From assembly GCA_905620445.1 (NCBI GenBank), contig CAJQTP010000020.1, positions 1-57,600 of the forward strand: DNA of 57,600 nucleotides, in the 5' to 3' direction. The notes beneath the pieces are model-generated. The model was not told the origin of the DNA. It was given only the letters and a program-made list of their open reading frames with translations, and did no database searches. Position 1 is the first letter of the stretch. Each line of letters begins with the position of its first letter. The stretch is from an uncultured Candidatus Thioglobus sp. Its GTDB lineage: Bacteria > Pseudomonadota > Gammaproteobacteria > PS1 > Pseudothioglobaceae. A program made the translations under genes and the position numbers. Of the stretch, positions 20,898 to 30,286 are shown piece by piece.

Positions 20898-22205
20898 ATG
20901 AAAAGTCAAGATCCTTCAATAGAGCTTTTACAGCGAATCGTAAATCTCTTCACTAATGGTAAATTTCAACAAGCCTTGACTAACTCTAACCATTTGTTGG
21001 AAAAATTTCCAAACTCAGTAATTCTTCGCAATATTTCTGGGGCTTGCAATTCAGAATTAATGCAATTTGATGATGCTATTGACAGCTATAAAAAGGCTTT
21101 AGAGATTAAGCCTGGGTATTCTGAAGCTTATTACAATATGGGTATCGCCTTCAAGAACAAGGGCGATCTAGATGCATCTATTGACAGCTATAAAAAGGCT
21201 TTAGAGATTAAGCCTGACTATGCTGAGGCTTATAATAATATAGGTAATACCTTCAGCGATAAGGGTGATTTAGAGAGTGCTATTGATAGCTATAAAAAGG
21301 CTTTAGAGATTAAGCCTGATTATACCAAGGCTAAAGAAAACCTTGTTTCATTAATGACGAGTTATAGTCCACAAAAAGAAAATCCAAATCTAATAGTAAG
21401 AGCCAATAAAGAAATTAGGAAAATTAAAATAAAAGGCAATATTTCAAAAATTATTTCTGATGACCAAGTTGTAAACTTATTTTCCAAATCTGAAGATTGT
21501 ATAAATAGCTTAGGATTAGAGCTTGAAACTAAACTATCTCAGGTTTATCGTCGCAACTCAGTTGAGTTGAACTGCTCAAGGCATAAGTCAATCTTTAATA
21601 AACATGACATTATTCCCGAATTTTGTTTTGGTTGCTATAAAGTTCAAGTTGAGCCTAGATCTATAATTGAATTAATAAAATTATTTATTGTCTTTGATCA
21701 ACTAGAACTAAATGAAAATAATACTCGAAAGTGTATGGTGGAGCTGAGACCAGAAATTACAGGATTTTATAAGGGTCTTATTTATTGTTCTGGACTGAAG
21801 CAAGCTACTCTAATTGCAGCTCATCTTGATAACATTATCAAGCAAAGTATTGGACCAGGCCTGCCTATTTCAGTAAAAAGAGGCTGCTCAGAATACGCAA
21901 TTTCTTACCCTGATTATAAAGAAATCAATCAATCTGGCCCTCAATTAATGAACTTTAACAAAGATTGGAAGGTTTTTGAAGAATCTCATGACAGAAAAGA
22001 CTCTATATACTCCAAGAAAATCATCAGAAAAAGTCTTTATGGTTTAAATCTAAATGATATTCTAATTATTCGAAAGTGGATTGATTATGCGAAGGGTATT
22101 AGAGACCCAAGTGCTGATTTATTAAGCCAAAATACAGTATATTATCAACACATTTATAATCAAGCAAGAGCTCGACTGGATTCGTTTGACTTGACTTCAC
22201 TTTAA
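20898..22205 (+). CDS. TPR-repeat protein with an uncharacterised C-terminal domain
   Basis: Start taken at ATG 20898 (MKSQDPSIELL). TPR units (AIDSYKKALEIKPDYAEAYNNIGNTFSDKGDLE) are followed by ~260 aa with a Cys-containing segment (LNCSRHKSIFNKHDIIPEFCFGCYKVQVEP) that I do not recognise. Confidence 0.8.
   Translation: MKSQDPSIELLQRIVNLFTNGKFQQALTNSNHLLEKFPNSVILRNISGACNSELMQFDDAIDSYKKALEIKPGYSEAYYNMGIAFKNKGDLDASIDSYKKALEIKPDYAEAYNNIGNTFSDKGDLESAIDSYKKALEIKPDYTKAKENLVSLMTSYSPQKENPNLIVRANKEIRKIKIKGNISKIISDDQVVNLFSKSEDCINSLGLELETKLSQVYRRNSVELNCSRHKSIFNKHDIIPEFCFGCYKVQVEPRSIIELIKLFIVFDQLELNENNTRKCMVELRPEITGFYKGLIYCSGLKQATLIAAHLDNIIKQSIGPGLPISVKRGCSEYAISYPDYKEINQSGPQLMNFNKDWKVFEESHDRKDSIYSKKIIRKSLYGLNLNDILIIRKWIDYAKGIRDPSADLLSQNTVYYQHIYNQARARLDSFDLTSL
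21078..21383 (+). repeat. Three tandem 102-bp TPR-coding DNA repeats
   Basis: attga[c/t]agctataaaaaggctttagagattaagcctg recurs starting at 21078, 21180 and 21282 (exact 102-bp period); flanking parts of each unit are more diverged. Confidence 0.85.
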
Positions 22206-22476
22206 TAATATTTTTCTCAGTTTCTTTGATTGAGTATTTATTCAAAAGGGGCAGGTATTGTCCTTAAATTTGAGATTTTATTGGTATAAATAGTTACTGT
22301 TATTCTGAGTATAGTTTAGCAAATAGATGCCTAATTTGGTATAATATGTTCACACAGAAGTATCACTATTTAATCTTTTTTAACCCAGTTTTATTGGTAT
22401 TTTTTAAGTGTGTATGAATAAGGGTTAATAGCGACATTTGTTATCTGGGTAACCCCTAGCTTTTCAAATTAAATAT

Positions 22477-22560
22477 GTTTTAATGTCGTGTTCGTCTATC
22501 GGTTAGGACTCCAGGTTTTCATCCTGGCAAGAGGGATTCGATTCCCCTACGCGATGCCAT
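22477..22560 (+). repeat. 84-bp direct repeat copy 2
   Basis: 82/84 identity to 20549..20632. Confidence 0.93.
22485..22559 (+). tRNA. tRNA-Glu(TTC)-like copy 2, probably degenerate
   Basis: Same as copy 1 except C5->T (T-G wobble in the acceptor stem) and G53->A (22536), which breaks the normally invariant G53-C61 pair. Confidence 0.75.
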
Positions 22561-22624
22561 TTTTTTAATTATAAAAGGTATATTTTAATCTAGAGTCCTA
22601 ATGTAATACTAAATAAAACTCTTT

Positions 22625-22701
22625 GTCCCGTTCGTCTAGTGGCCTAGGACGCCAGGATTTCATCCTGGAAACAGGTAGTTCAAATCTCCTACGGGACGCC
22701 A
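22625..22701 (+). tRNA. tRNA-Glu(TTC), third gene with an atypical T arm
   Basis: Acceptor GTCCCGT/ACGGGAC, anticodon arm CCAGG-ATTTCAT-CCTGG, encoded CCA; the T stem reads AGGTAG/CTCCT, requiring a bulged T or a mismatch. Confidence 0.8.
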
Positions 22702-22748
22702 CTTCATAAGAGTTGAAGATGCAACTTTAACTTAATTAAATGTTAGAG

Positions 22749-22777
22749 TTGACTTGACCTATATCACATTTGATAAT
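22749..22777 (+). promoter_or_regulatory. Putative sigma70 promoter upstream of the malyl-CoA lyase operon
   Basis: TTGACT (22749-22754), 17-bp spacer, GATAAT (22772-22777); ~100 nt upstream of the ATG. Confidence 0.45.
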
Positions 22778-22878
22778 TACTCAATTCACTCAGTTTTTTT
22801 ATTGCTATAGTATCTCCTTAATAAGCTTAAAACACTAAACATCATTCAATAGCTTTATATTATTTAAAAGGAAATATT

Positions 22879-23832
22879 ATGAGTCATATTATTTATGAAC
22901 CAGTAAAACAGAGGCTTCAACGAAGCGAGTTAGCTGTTCCAGGATCTAGCCCTAAGATGTTTGAAAAAGCGTTAACAAGTGCCGCAGATTTTGTATTTTT
23001 AGATTTAGAAGACGCCGTAGCTCCAGATGACAAGGTTACGGCAAGGCAAAATGTTATTGAGGCACTTCAAGATTTAGATTGGCAAGGTAATGGTAAGACT
23101 ATTTCTGTTCGAATCAATAGTATCGATACACACTACATGTATCGCGATGTAGTTGAGGTGGTTGAGCAAGCGGGCGAACATCTTGATACTATTTTACTTC
23201 CTAAGGCAGGCACTGCTTCTGATGTCTATATGCTATCAGCAATGCTTAATCAAATTGAAACTGCTAAAGGCTTTAAAAATCGTATTGGAATTGAAGTTTT
23301 AATCGAAACTACGCTTGGCATGGCTAACGTGATGGATATTGCTAAATGTGGACGTGAAGAGCGACTTGAGGCGATGCACTTTGGCGTAGCAGACTATGCT
23401 GCTAGTTGTCGAGCGCGAACAACTGTTATTGGTGGTTTAAATCCAAATTATCCGGGTGATCAATGGCATGCAGGGTTATCTCAAATGTTAGTAGCCTGCA
23501 GGGCCTATGGAATCCGACCGATTGATGGCCCTTTTGGAGACTTTAATGATCCTGAGTCTTATAAAGATGCCGCTCGAAGAGGAGCCGCTCTAGGTTTTGA
23601 GGGAAAGTGGGCGATTCATCCTTCGCAAATTGAGTTAGCTAATGAGGTATATACGCCCCCAGAATCAGAAGTCTCGCATGCTAAACAAATTCTCATCGCA
23701 TTAGATGAGGCCGCTAAAGAGGGCCGTGGTGCTGCCCAATTAAATGGGCGAATGATTGACGCTGCTTCTGCAAAGATGGCAGAGAATATTGTTAATACAG
23801 ATAATGCAATAAATGGGAAAGTTAGCGCGTAA
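22879..23832 (+). CDS. mcl: HpcH/HpaI (citE-like) lyase, likely L-malyl-CoA lyase
   Basis: 317 aa; RSELAVPGSSPKMFEKALTSAADFVFLDLEDAVAPDDK, LIETTLGMANV, GFEGKWAIHPSQIE; followed directly by malate-CoA ligase-like subunits. Confidence 0.85.
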   Translation: MSHIIYEPVKQRLQRSELAVPGSSPKMFEKALTSAADFVFLDLEDAVAPDDKVTARQNVIEALQDLDWQGNGKTISVRINSIDTHYMYRDVVEVVEQAGEHLDTILLPKAGTASDVYMLSAMLNQIETAKGFKNRIGIEVLIETTLGMANVMDIAKCGREERLEAMHFGVADYAASCRARTTVIGGLNPNYPGDQWHAGLSQMLVACRAYGIRPIDGPFGDFNDPESYKDAARRGAALGFEGKWAIHPSQIELANEVYTPPESEVSHAKQILIALDEAAKEGRGAAQLNGRMIDAASAKMAENIVNTDNAINGKVSA

Positions 23833-23834
23833 TT

Positions 23835-25016
23835 ATGAATATTCATGAGTACCAAGCTAAAAAGTTATTAGCCAAATATGGAGTCCCAATTCCAAAGGGT
23901 GGTGTTGCACACTCTGCGACTGAGGCAATTTATCAAGCAAGCGAGTTAGGCGGGAATAAATGGATTGTCAAAGCTCAGCTTCATTCAGGTTCTCGTGGTA
24001 AAGCCGGAGGCGTAAAGTTATGTAATAGCCATCAAGAAATTGCTGATTTTTGTGATAATTTTCTTGGTAATAAGCTTGTAACTCATCAGACTGGACCAGA
24101 GGGGAAGATGGTTTCAAGCATCTATGTCGAAGAAGCAAGTGATATTGCTAAGGAGCTTTACTTTAGCATTGTTCTTGATAGGGCAACTCAAAAAGTTACT
24201 TTAATTGCCTCTACTGAAGGCGGTATGGATATTGAACAAGTTGCAGAGGAAACCCCAGAAAAAATTTCAAAAATTATGATTGATCCTGCTGTTGGAATGC
24301 AGCCTTTTCAGGCTCGTCAGTTAGCTTATACATTAGATTTGCCTAATGAGGTTGTTGGCGCTGCGAGCCGAGCAGTTATGAAGTGTTATCGAGCATTTAG
24401 AGATACTGATGCTAATTTATTGGAAATTAATCCATTAATATTGACAACTGACAATAAAGTAATGGCTATTGATGCGAAGATGACATTTGATGAAAATGCA
24501 CTCTATCGCAGGCCAGAAATTCTAGAATTTCGTGATAAAACACAAGAGGATCCTCGTGAGACAAATGCAGCGGAGCATGATTTAAGTTATGTTGGTTTAG
24601 ATGGGAATATTGGGTGCCTGATTAATGGAGCTGGCCTTGCAATGGCTACAATGGATATGATTCATCACGCCGGCGGAGAGCCGGCAAATTTTCTAGATAT
24701 TGGAGGCGGTGCCTCTGCTGAGAGAGTAGCAACATCAATAGAATTAGTATTATCTGATAACTCTGTTGAAGCTATTCTGATTAATATTTTTGCTGGAATA
24801 AACCGATGTGATTGGGTTGCTCAAGGTATTGTGGATTTACTGAATAAGCGGGATATTGAAGTTCCTTTGGTTGTGCGCTTATCTGGGACCAATGTAGAAA
24901 AAGGACAGAAAATATTAAAAGATAGTGGTAAAAAAGTTATAACCGCTGATACCTTATCTGATGCAGCATACAAAGTGGTAGCTGCATGGAAACAAGAAAA
25001 AAAGGATAAGAATTAA
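23835..25016 (+). CDS. mtkA: Malate--CoA ligase / succinyl-CoA synthetase beta subunit
   Basis: 393 aa ATP-grasp; MNIHEYQAKKLLAKYGVPIPKGGVA, DIGGGASAERVATSIELVLSD, NIFAGINRCD; context with mcl supports malate thiokinase. Confidence 0.83.
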   Translation: MNIHEYQAKKLLAKYGVPIPKGGVAHSATEAIYQASELGGNKWIVKAQLHSGSRGKAGGVKLCNSHQEIADFCDNFLGNKLVTHQTGPEGKMVSSIYVEEASDIAKELYFSIVLDRATQKVTLIASTEGGMDIEQVAEETPEKISKIMIDPAVGMQPFQARQLAYTLDLPNEVVGAASRAVMKCYRAFRDTDANLLEINPLILTTDNKVMAIDAKMTFDENALYRRPEILEFRDKTQEDPRETNAAEHDLSYVGLDGNIGCLINGAGLAMATMDMIHHAGGEPANFLDIGGGASAERVATSIELVLSDNSVEAILINIFAGINRCDWVAQGIVDLLNKRDIEVPLVVRLSGTNVEKGQKILKDSGKKVITADTLSDAAYKVVAAWKQEKKDKN

Positions 25017-25018
25017 TT

Positions 25019-25906
25019 ATGAGTATTTTTATAGATGAAAAAACTCCAGTTTTAGTGCAAGGAATAACTGGTCGTATCGGCTCTTTTCACACTCAAGAGA
25101 TGATTGACTATGGCACAAATATTGTGGCAGGTGTCACTCCAGGTAAAGGTGGAACAACATATCTAGGAAAGCCTATATTTAATACAGTTAAAGAGGCCGT
25201 ATTAGCTACAGGTGCAGAAGCGAGTATTGTTTTTGTGCCGCCAGCCTATGCTGCTGATGGAATTATGGAGGCGGCAGAATCAAACATTAGGTTTTGTGTC
25301 AGCATTACTGATGGAATTCCAACACATGACATGATAAGGGTTAAGCGTTATATCAATAGTGCTCCCAAAGAAAAACGTATGGTTTTAACTGGACCTAATT
25401 GTGCTGGCACGATTAGTCCAGGAAAATCTTTGTTAGGGATTATGCCGGGGCATATTTATAAACAAGGCAGTGTCGGTTTGATTGGAAGGTCCGGAACTTT
25501 AGGCTACGAGGCCGCATCTCAAATGAAAGAGCTGGGCATTGGTATTAGTACCAGTGTTGGAATTGGCGGTGATCCAATTAATGGAAGTTCTTTTTTAGAA
25601 ATTTTAAAGTATTTTGAAAATGATGATGAAACCGAAGCTGTCATGATTATTGGAGAAATTGGAGGACCTCAAGAGGCTGAAGTAGCTGAATATTTTCAAA
25701 AACATATGAATAAGCCTATGGCTGCTTATATAGCCGGCCTAACTGCTCCTCCAGGCCGTCTTATGGGCCATGCAGGGGCTATTGTTAACTCAAGTGGGGA
25801 AAGTGCTGCAGAAAAAGTAGTTATTCTTAAAGATGCTGGGATTATGGTTGCGCCGACTCCCTCTGATATGGGATCGACAGTAGCATCACTCTTAAAAGGT
25901 CGCTAG
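25019..25906 (+). CDS. mtkB: Malate--CoA ligase / succinyl-CoA synthetase alpha subunit
   Basis: 295 aa; [64 protein letters not shown] phosphohistidine region. Confidence 0.85.
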   Translation: MSIFIDEKTPVLVQGITGRIGSFHTQEMIDYGTNIVAGVTPGKGGTTYLGKPIFNTVKEAVLATGAEASIVFVPPAYAADGIMEAAESNIRFCVSITDGIPTHDMIRVKRYINSAPKEKRMVLTGPNCAGTISPGKSLLGIMPGHIYKQGSVGLIGRSGTLGYEAASQMKELGIGISTSVGIGGDPINGSSFLEILKYFENDDETEAVMIIGEIGGPQEAEVAEYFQKHMNKPMAAYIAGLTAPPGRLMGHAGAIVNSSGESAAEKVVILKDAGIMVAPTPSDMGSTVASLLKGR

Positions 25907-25981
25907 ATATCTAAATATATTTACCTGATTGGTCTATATAATAACCTCACTTAATTCAATACTTTTTAGCTAGTATTTAAA

Positions 25982-26581
25982 ATGAAGAGCTCAAACGTTA
26001 TTTATCATCAAGCATCCGTAACTCGGCAAAGACGCAATAAGTTAAATGATCATCACTCAGTTGTTCTTTGGTTTACTGGCCTTTCTGGTTCTGGGAAGTC
26101 GACTTTAGCCCATGCTTTGGAAGAAAAACTATTTCAAAAAGGATGTAGAACTTTTGTATTAGATGGTGACAATATCCGTCATGGTTTAAATTCTAATCTT
26201 GATTTTAGTGAGAAAAGCAGAACTGAAAATATTCGTCGAGTTAGTGAAGTTAGTAAGCTAATGATGGAATCTGGCTTAATTGTAATGACAGCATTTATCA
26301 GTCCATTCAATAAAGATCGTGATAAGGCAAGAAAATTAATTTCTAGTGATGATTTTATAGAAATTTACTGTAAAGCCAGTCTAGAAACTTGTGAATCTAG
26401 AGACGTTAAAGGCCTTTATAGGCGAGCAAGGGCAGGGGAGATAACCAATTATACGGGCATTGACTCTCCTTATGAGGTGCCAGAAAATCCAGAGTTAACA
26501 ATCGATACAGATAATCAAAGTCTAGAGGGATCAGTATCTACTATTCTTAGCTTCTTGAAATCAAATGGAATAATTAACTAG
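25982..26581 (+). CDS. cysC: Adenylyl-sulfate (APS) kinase
   Basis: 199 aa; [79 protein letters not shown]. Confidence 0.95.
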   Translation: MKSSNVIYHQASVTRQRRNKLNDHHSVVLWFTGLSGSGKSTLAHALEEKLFQKGCRTFVLDGDNIRHGLNSNLDFSEKSRTENIRRVSEVSKLMMESGLIVMTAFISPFNKDRDKARKLISSDDFIEIYCKASLETCESRDVKGLYRRARAGEITNYTGIDSPYEVPENPELTIDTDNQSLEGSVSTILSFLKSNGIIN

Positions 26582-26595
26582 CTTAATTATTTTTT

Positions 26596-28410
26596 TTAAT
26601 AAGGCTTAAGGCCATCAATGAGCGGTTGAATATGCGACTCATATTTTTTCCAGTCGTCAGAGCTACCTTGGTACATTTTTTTTCTAACCTGTGATGTGCT
26701 TGCTGTTTTTACAGCTCGCTTGTTAGTGTGAAAATTTAAGCAACTCTCGTCCCACTCTAATTCACAATATTTCAATAATTTTTTAGTTTCTTTTTCTTGG
26801 TTGTTAGTTAAGTCTTCATAATTGATATCATATATTTGATTTGGAAATAATTCATGCCAAAAAATCATAAGTTCTGAATATAATGCATAAAAACTAGCTA
26901 AATCATTTAAATTATAAGCCCATTCATTGCCCTTACCACTGAAGTAGTTTTTATAAATTGACCAGCATACTGCTCTTGCATCTCTTCGTAAATGAATAAT
27001 TTTGGCCTCTGGAAAGGCTGTCAAAATAAATCCAATATATTGAAAATTAAGAGGCCATTTATCGGTAATGATATCTTCATTAATATCAAGATTGGAAAGA
27101 GAGTCTAAGTATTTTTGACGAATAGATAAAAAATACTTTTCAGACAAGTTATTTGTATCTTGAGTTGATGGGTCGGCTAAAATTGAACTAGTGAGATCGC
27201 TTATTGTGCTTAATTCATCTGCTCCATATACTGCATGATGACTTGAAATGATTTGTTCAACTAGTGTTGTTCCTGAGCGAAGCATACCAACAATAAAAAT
27301 TGGGCATTTAAACTGAGGTTCATCTAACAAGTCTTTATTAATAGAAGGAAGGTCATGACTAAAGATTTTTTTAATTAGTGAATGCTTGACCTGATAATCA
27401 TTAATAGAATAATTTAATTGCTCTTTACGAAGGCGATTTCCCTTATTTAAAAACTTAAATAGTACATCTTGATTGTCTAAATCGTCATTCACTTTAGCTA
27501 GAGCAAAATTTATAAATATTTGATCTGATTGGTTGAGATTGCCAGAAGAAAGGAGTGATTTCATTTTAGAAATCTGAATATCATTTTTTTTATATTTTTT
27601 TAATCTGCTTAAATTGAAGTGAGCTTCAGCAAAGTCAGGTTTAACATTGATTGCTTCTTCGTAATGATTTAATGCTTCAACTTCAAGGCCAAGAATTTCG
27701 TATGAAATTCCTAGATTATTAAATGCTTGAGCATATTTTGGGTTAATAGTTACTGCTTTTTTATAATGTTTTATAGCTTCATCAAATTTATCTAGCTCTT
27801 GAGATGCTGCACCAAGGCTATTATGAGCTTCAGCATATTCTGGGCTATAGGCAACTGCCCATTCAAAACTCTTGATTGCAGAGTTTATATAGCCAAGCTC
27901 TAAGGAAATAAGTCCTAGGTTATTATGAGCAGTAGGGTACTCATGTTTAACATTAATTGCTTCTTTATAGTGTTTGATTGCGTTATCAAGCTGATGGGTC
28001 TTTTGAAATGCAACCCCAAGATTATAATGTGCTTCAGCATATTTAGGATTAAGGGCTATTGCCTTTTCAAAGTTATTAATTGCTAAATCAATTGGACCAA
28101 GTCCACTATAACAAGCGCCACTAATATTAAATAGTAATGGATCATTTGGGAAGTCTTTAATTAAAAGTTGATTAGCATATAGTGCTTCTTGGAATTTGTC
28201 ACAAGAGTAGTATTGAATGATTTCATTTAACTGTTCTTGTGTTGGCGTTATTTCTTTTTTTTGGGCTATTTTAGATAGCTCTTTTTTTGCTTCTTGGTTA
28301 TTTGGAAAAGACTTAAGAACAGTTAAATAAATTTTTTGAGCCTCACTTATCTGTCCTTTTTTTTTGAGTTTTTGTGCGCGATTTAAAAGTCGTTGTGTTT
28401 TGATTGTCAT
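26596..28410 (-). CDS. TPR-repeat sulfotransferase (Sulfotransfer_3-like)
   Basis: N-terminal TPR array; C-terminal PAPS-binding PIFIVGMLRSGTTLVEQIISSHH and IIHLRRDARAVCWSIY; C-terminal NKRAVKTASTSQVRKKMYQGSSDDWKKYE. Confidence 0.88.
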   Translation of the reverse strand: MTIKTQRLLNRAQKLKKKGQISEAQKIYLTVLKSFPNNQEAKKELSKIAQKKEITPTQEQLNEIIQYYSCDKFQEALYANQLLIKDFPNDPLLFNISGACYSGLGPIDLAINNFEKAIALNPKYAEAHYNLGVAFQKTHQLDNAIKHYKEAINVKHEYPTAHNNLGLISLELGYINSAIKSFEWAVAYSPEYAEAHNSLGAASQELDKFDEAIKHYKKAVTINPKYAQAFNNLGISYEILGLEVEALNHYEEAINVKPDFAEAHFNLSRLKKYKKNDIQISKMKSLLSSGNLNQSDQIFINFALAKVNDDLDNQDVLFKFLNKGNRLRKEQLNYSINDYQVKHSLIKKIFSHDLPSINKDLLDEPQFKCPIFIVGMLRSGTTLVEQIISSHHAVYGADELSTISDLTSSILADPSTQDTNNLSEKYFLSIRQKYLDSLSNLDINEDIITDKWPLNFQYIGFILTAFPEAKIIHLRRDARAVCWSIYKNYFSGKGNEWAYNLNDLASFYALYSELMIFWHELFPNQIYDINYEDLTNNQEKETKKLLKYCELEWDESCLNFHTNKRAVKTASTSQVRKKMYQGSSDDWKKYESHIQPLIDGLKPY

Positions 28411-28419
28411 TACAAATTT

Positions 28420-30243
28420 TTATTTTTTTAAAAAAGGCTTGAGACCATCAATGAGCGGCTTAATATGCGACTCATATTTTATCCAAGCCTCAGAGCTTCC
28501 TTGGTACATCTTCTCTCTAACTTGTAAAGAGCTCGCTGTTTTGACAGCGCGTTTGTTTTTATGAAAGTTTAGGCAGTTTTCATCCCAATCTAATTCACAA
28601 TACTCTAATAATTTTTTAGTTTCTTGTTCTTGATTAGTAGTTAAGTCTTCGTAGCATATGTCGTAAATTTGTCCTGGGAACTTTTTATGCCAATAATCCA
28701 TCAGTTTAGAATACAGACTATAATATTTAACTAAATCATCGATATTGTAAGAAAATCCATAACCATTGCCACTCCACTTAGATTTATAAATTGACCAGCA
28801 TATTGCTCTAGGATCTCTATTCAGATGAATAACTTTTGCCTCAGGAAGTATAGAAAAAATTAGACCTATGTGTTGGAAATTTGCTGGCGTTTTATCTGTA
28901 ATAATATTAGCAGGGGTATTTAAATGATTAAGGGAGTCTAAGTATTTTTCACGAATTAACGTCAGATTTTTTTTAGAAAGTATTTTTTTATCTTCTGTAT
29001 TAGAAAGCTTACTCTCTAATATTGGGGAGTAGAGCTCCTTTAAAGTACTTAATTCTCCAGCGCCATAAACATTTTTATGGCTAGAAATAATTTGCTCAAC
29101 TAGGCTTGTTCCAGATCGAGGTAAACCAAGAATAAATATGGGGCGTTTAGCATGTGTTTTATATGGCAATGATTTATTAATGGAGTTTGAGCCTATAGCA
29201 AAGATCTCATAAATAATTGAAAATAACCTTTGAGACGTAGTAAAAGAATAATTTAGTTCTTTTTTGCGTAAGCGGTTGCCTTCATTAAGGTAATTAAAAA
29301 ACTTATTAGTATTTCCTAAATCTTCATTAGCATTTGCTAATGCAAAATTAATTGTAATTAGGTTAGATTCACTAACATTTTCGTTACTGAGAAGTAATTG
29401 CATTTTTACAACTTGCTCTTTACTTAAAGTGTACTGCTTGAATAGGCTTAAATTATAGTATGCATCTGCATAATTAGGATCGACCGACAATGCTTTTTCA
29501 AAATATATTATTGCACTATCTATGCTATTTAACTCTTTTTTAGCAAGACCAATATTATTATAAGCATCAGCAAGTTGTGGGTTAGCCGCTAGTGATTTTT
29601 GATAATATTTTATTGCATTTTCAAAGTCCCCACTATTTTGAAAAATAACACCTCGCTGATTAGCAGCTTCTGCATAATTTGGTTTAATAGCTAATGCTTT
29701 ATCAAAGTTTATGCCAGCTTCAAAATCTTTTTGAAGTAGTTTATTTGCAACACCTAAGTTATAGAATGCTTGGGCAAATTTAGGGTTAAAAATTACCGCT
29801 GATTCAAAATGCTTAATAGCAGCATCATATTTCTTAATGATTAAAAGAGCATTACCAAGATTATAATGCGCATTTGGATATTCATTTTTAATACTAATGG
29901 CATTCTTGTAGCTTTTAATAGCCTCTTCAATGAGACCAAGCTCCCGAAGCGTAACCCCAAGATTGTAATGAACTTCGGTATAGTTTGGCTTTAGGGCTAA
30001 AGCTTGCTTAAATTTTTTAACTGCAACATCAAGTTGGTTATTAGCCTTGTAAAAAGAACCACTAACATTAAATAGCAATGGCGCTAGAGGATAATCCTTG
30101 ATTAATACTTCTATTTCAAAAATTGCCTCTTTTTTTTGTCCTTTTGAAAAAGTATCAATAATCGATTGAACAAGATCTTTAGGGGGCTCTTGATGATTTT
30201 TAATATTCTGTAAGTTAATAAGTCTTTTTTTTTGTTTCTTCAT
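28420..30243 (-). CDS. TPR-repeat sulfotransferase (Sulfotransfer_3-like)
   Basis: Same architecture; PIFILGLPRSGTSLVEQIISSHKNVYGAGEL, VIHLNRDPRAICWSIYKSKW, NKRAVKTASSLQVREKMYQGSSEAWIKYE. Confidence 0.88.
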   Translation of the reverse strand: MKKQKKRLINLQNIKNHQEPPKDLVQSIIDTFSKGQKKEAIFEIEVLIKDYPLAPLLFNVSGSFYKANNQLDVAVKKFKQALALKPNYTEVHYNLGVTLRELGLIEEAIKSYKNAISIKNEYPNAHYNLGNALLIIKKYDAAIKHFESAVIFNPKFAQAFYNLGVANKLLQKDFEAGINFDKALAIKPNYAEAANQRGVIFQNSGDFENAIKYYQKSLAANPQLADAYNNIGLAKKELNSIDSAIIYFEKALSVDPNYADAYYNLSLFKQYTLSKEQVVKMQLLLSNENVSESNLITINFALANANEDLGNTNKFFNYLNEGNRLRKKELNYSFTTSQRLFSIIYEIFAIGSNSINKSLPYKTHAKRPIFILGLPRSGTSLVEQIISSHKNVYGAGELSTLKELYSPILESKLSNTEDKKILSKKNLTLIREKYLDSLNHLNTPANIITDKTPANFQHIGLIFSILPEAKVIHLNRDPRAICWSIYKSKWSGNGYGFSYNIDDLVKYYSLYSKLMDYWHKKFPGQIYDICYEDLTTNQEQETKKLLEYCELDWDENCLNFHKNKRAVKTASSLQVREKMYQGSSEAWIKYESHIKPLIDGLKPFLKK

Positions 30244-30286
30244 TTTAAGAGCAGGAATGTAAGTTTAAAAGAATTAAATAGCTTAA

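Noticed and set aside
21078-21383. CRISPR-like periodic repeat
   Set aside because: The 102-bp period equals 34 codons and encodes canonical TPR units in frame; no cas genes.
20549-22560. Classical integrase-mediated genomic island at tRNA-Glu
   Set aside because: No integrase, and the repeat covers the whole tRNA plus 8 bp upstream rather than only a 3' att fragment; duplication or homologous recombination is the simpler reading.
25982-26581. cysC as part of an ordinary assimilatory sulfate operon
   Set aside because: No cysD/N/H/I/J or sulfate transporter genes around it in this window, though they could exist elsewhere.
28364-28564. Plus-strand 66-aa ORF and other short ORFs (e.g. 697..891, 3746..3958, 45674..45937, 49767..50060)
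   Set aside because: All overlap better-supported genes on the other strand or frame and show no family similarity.
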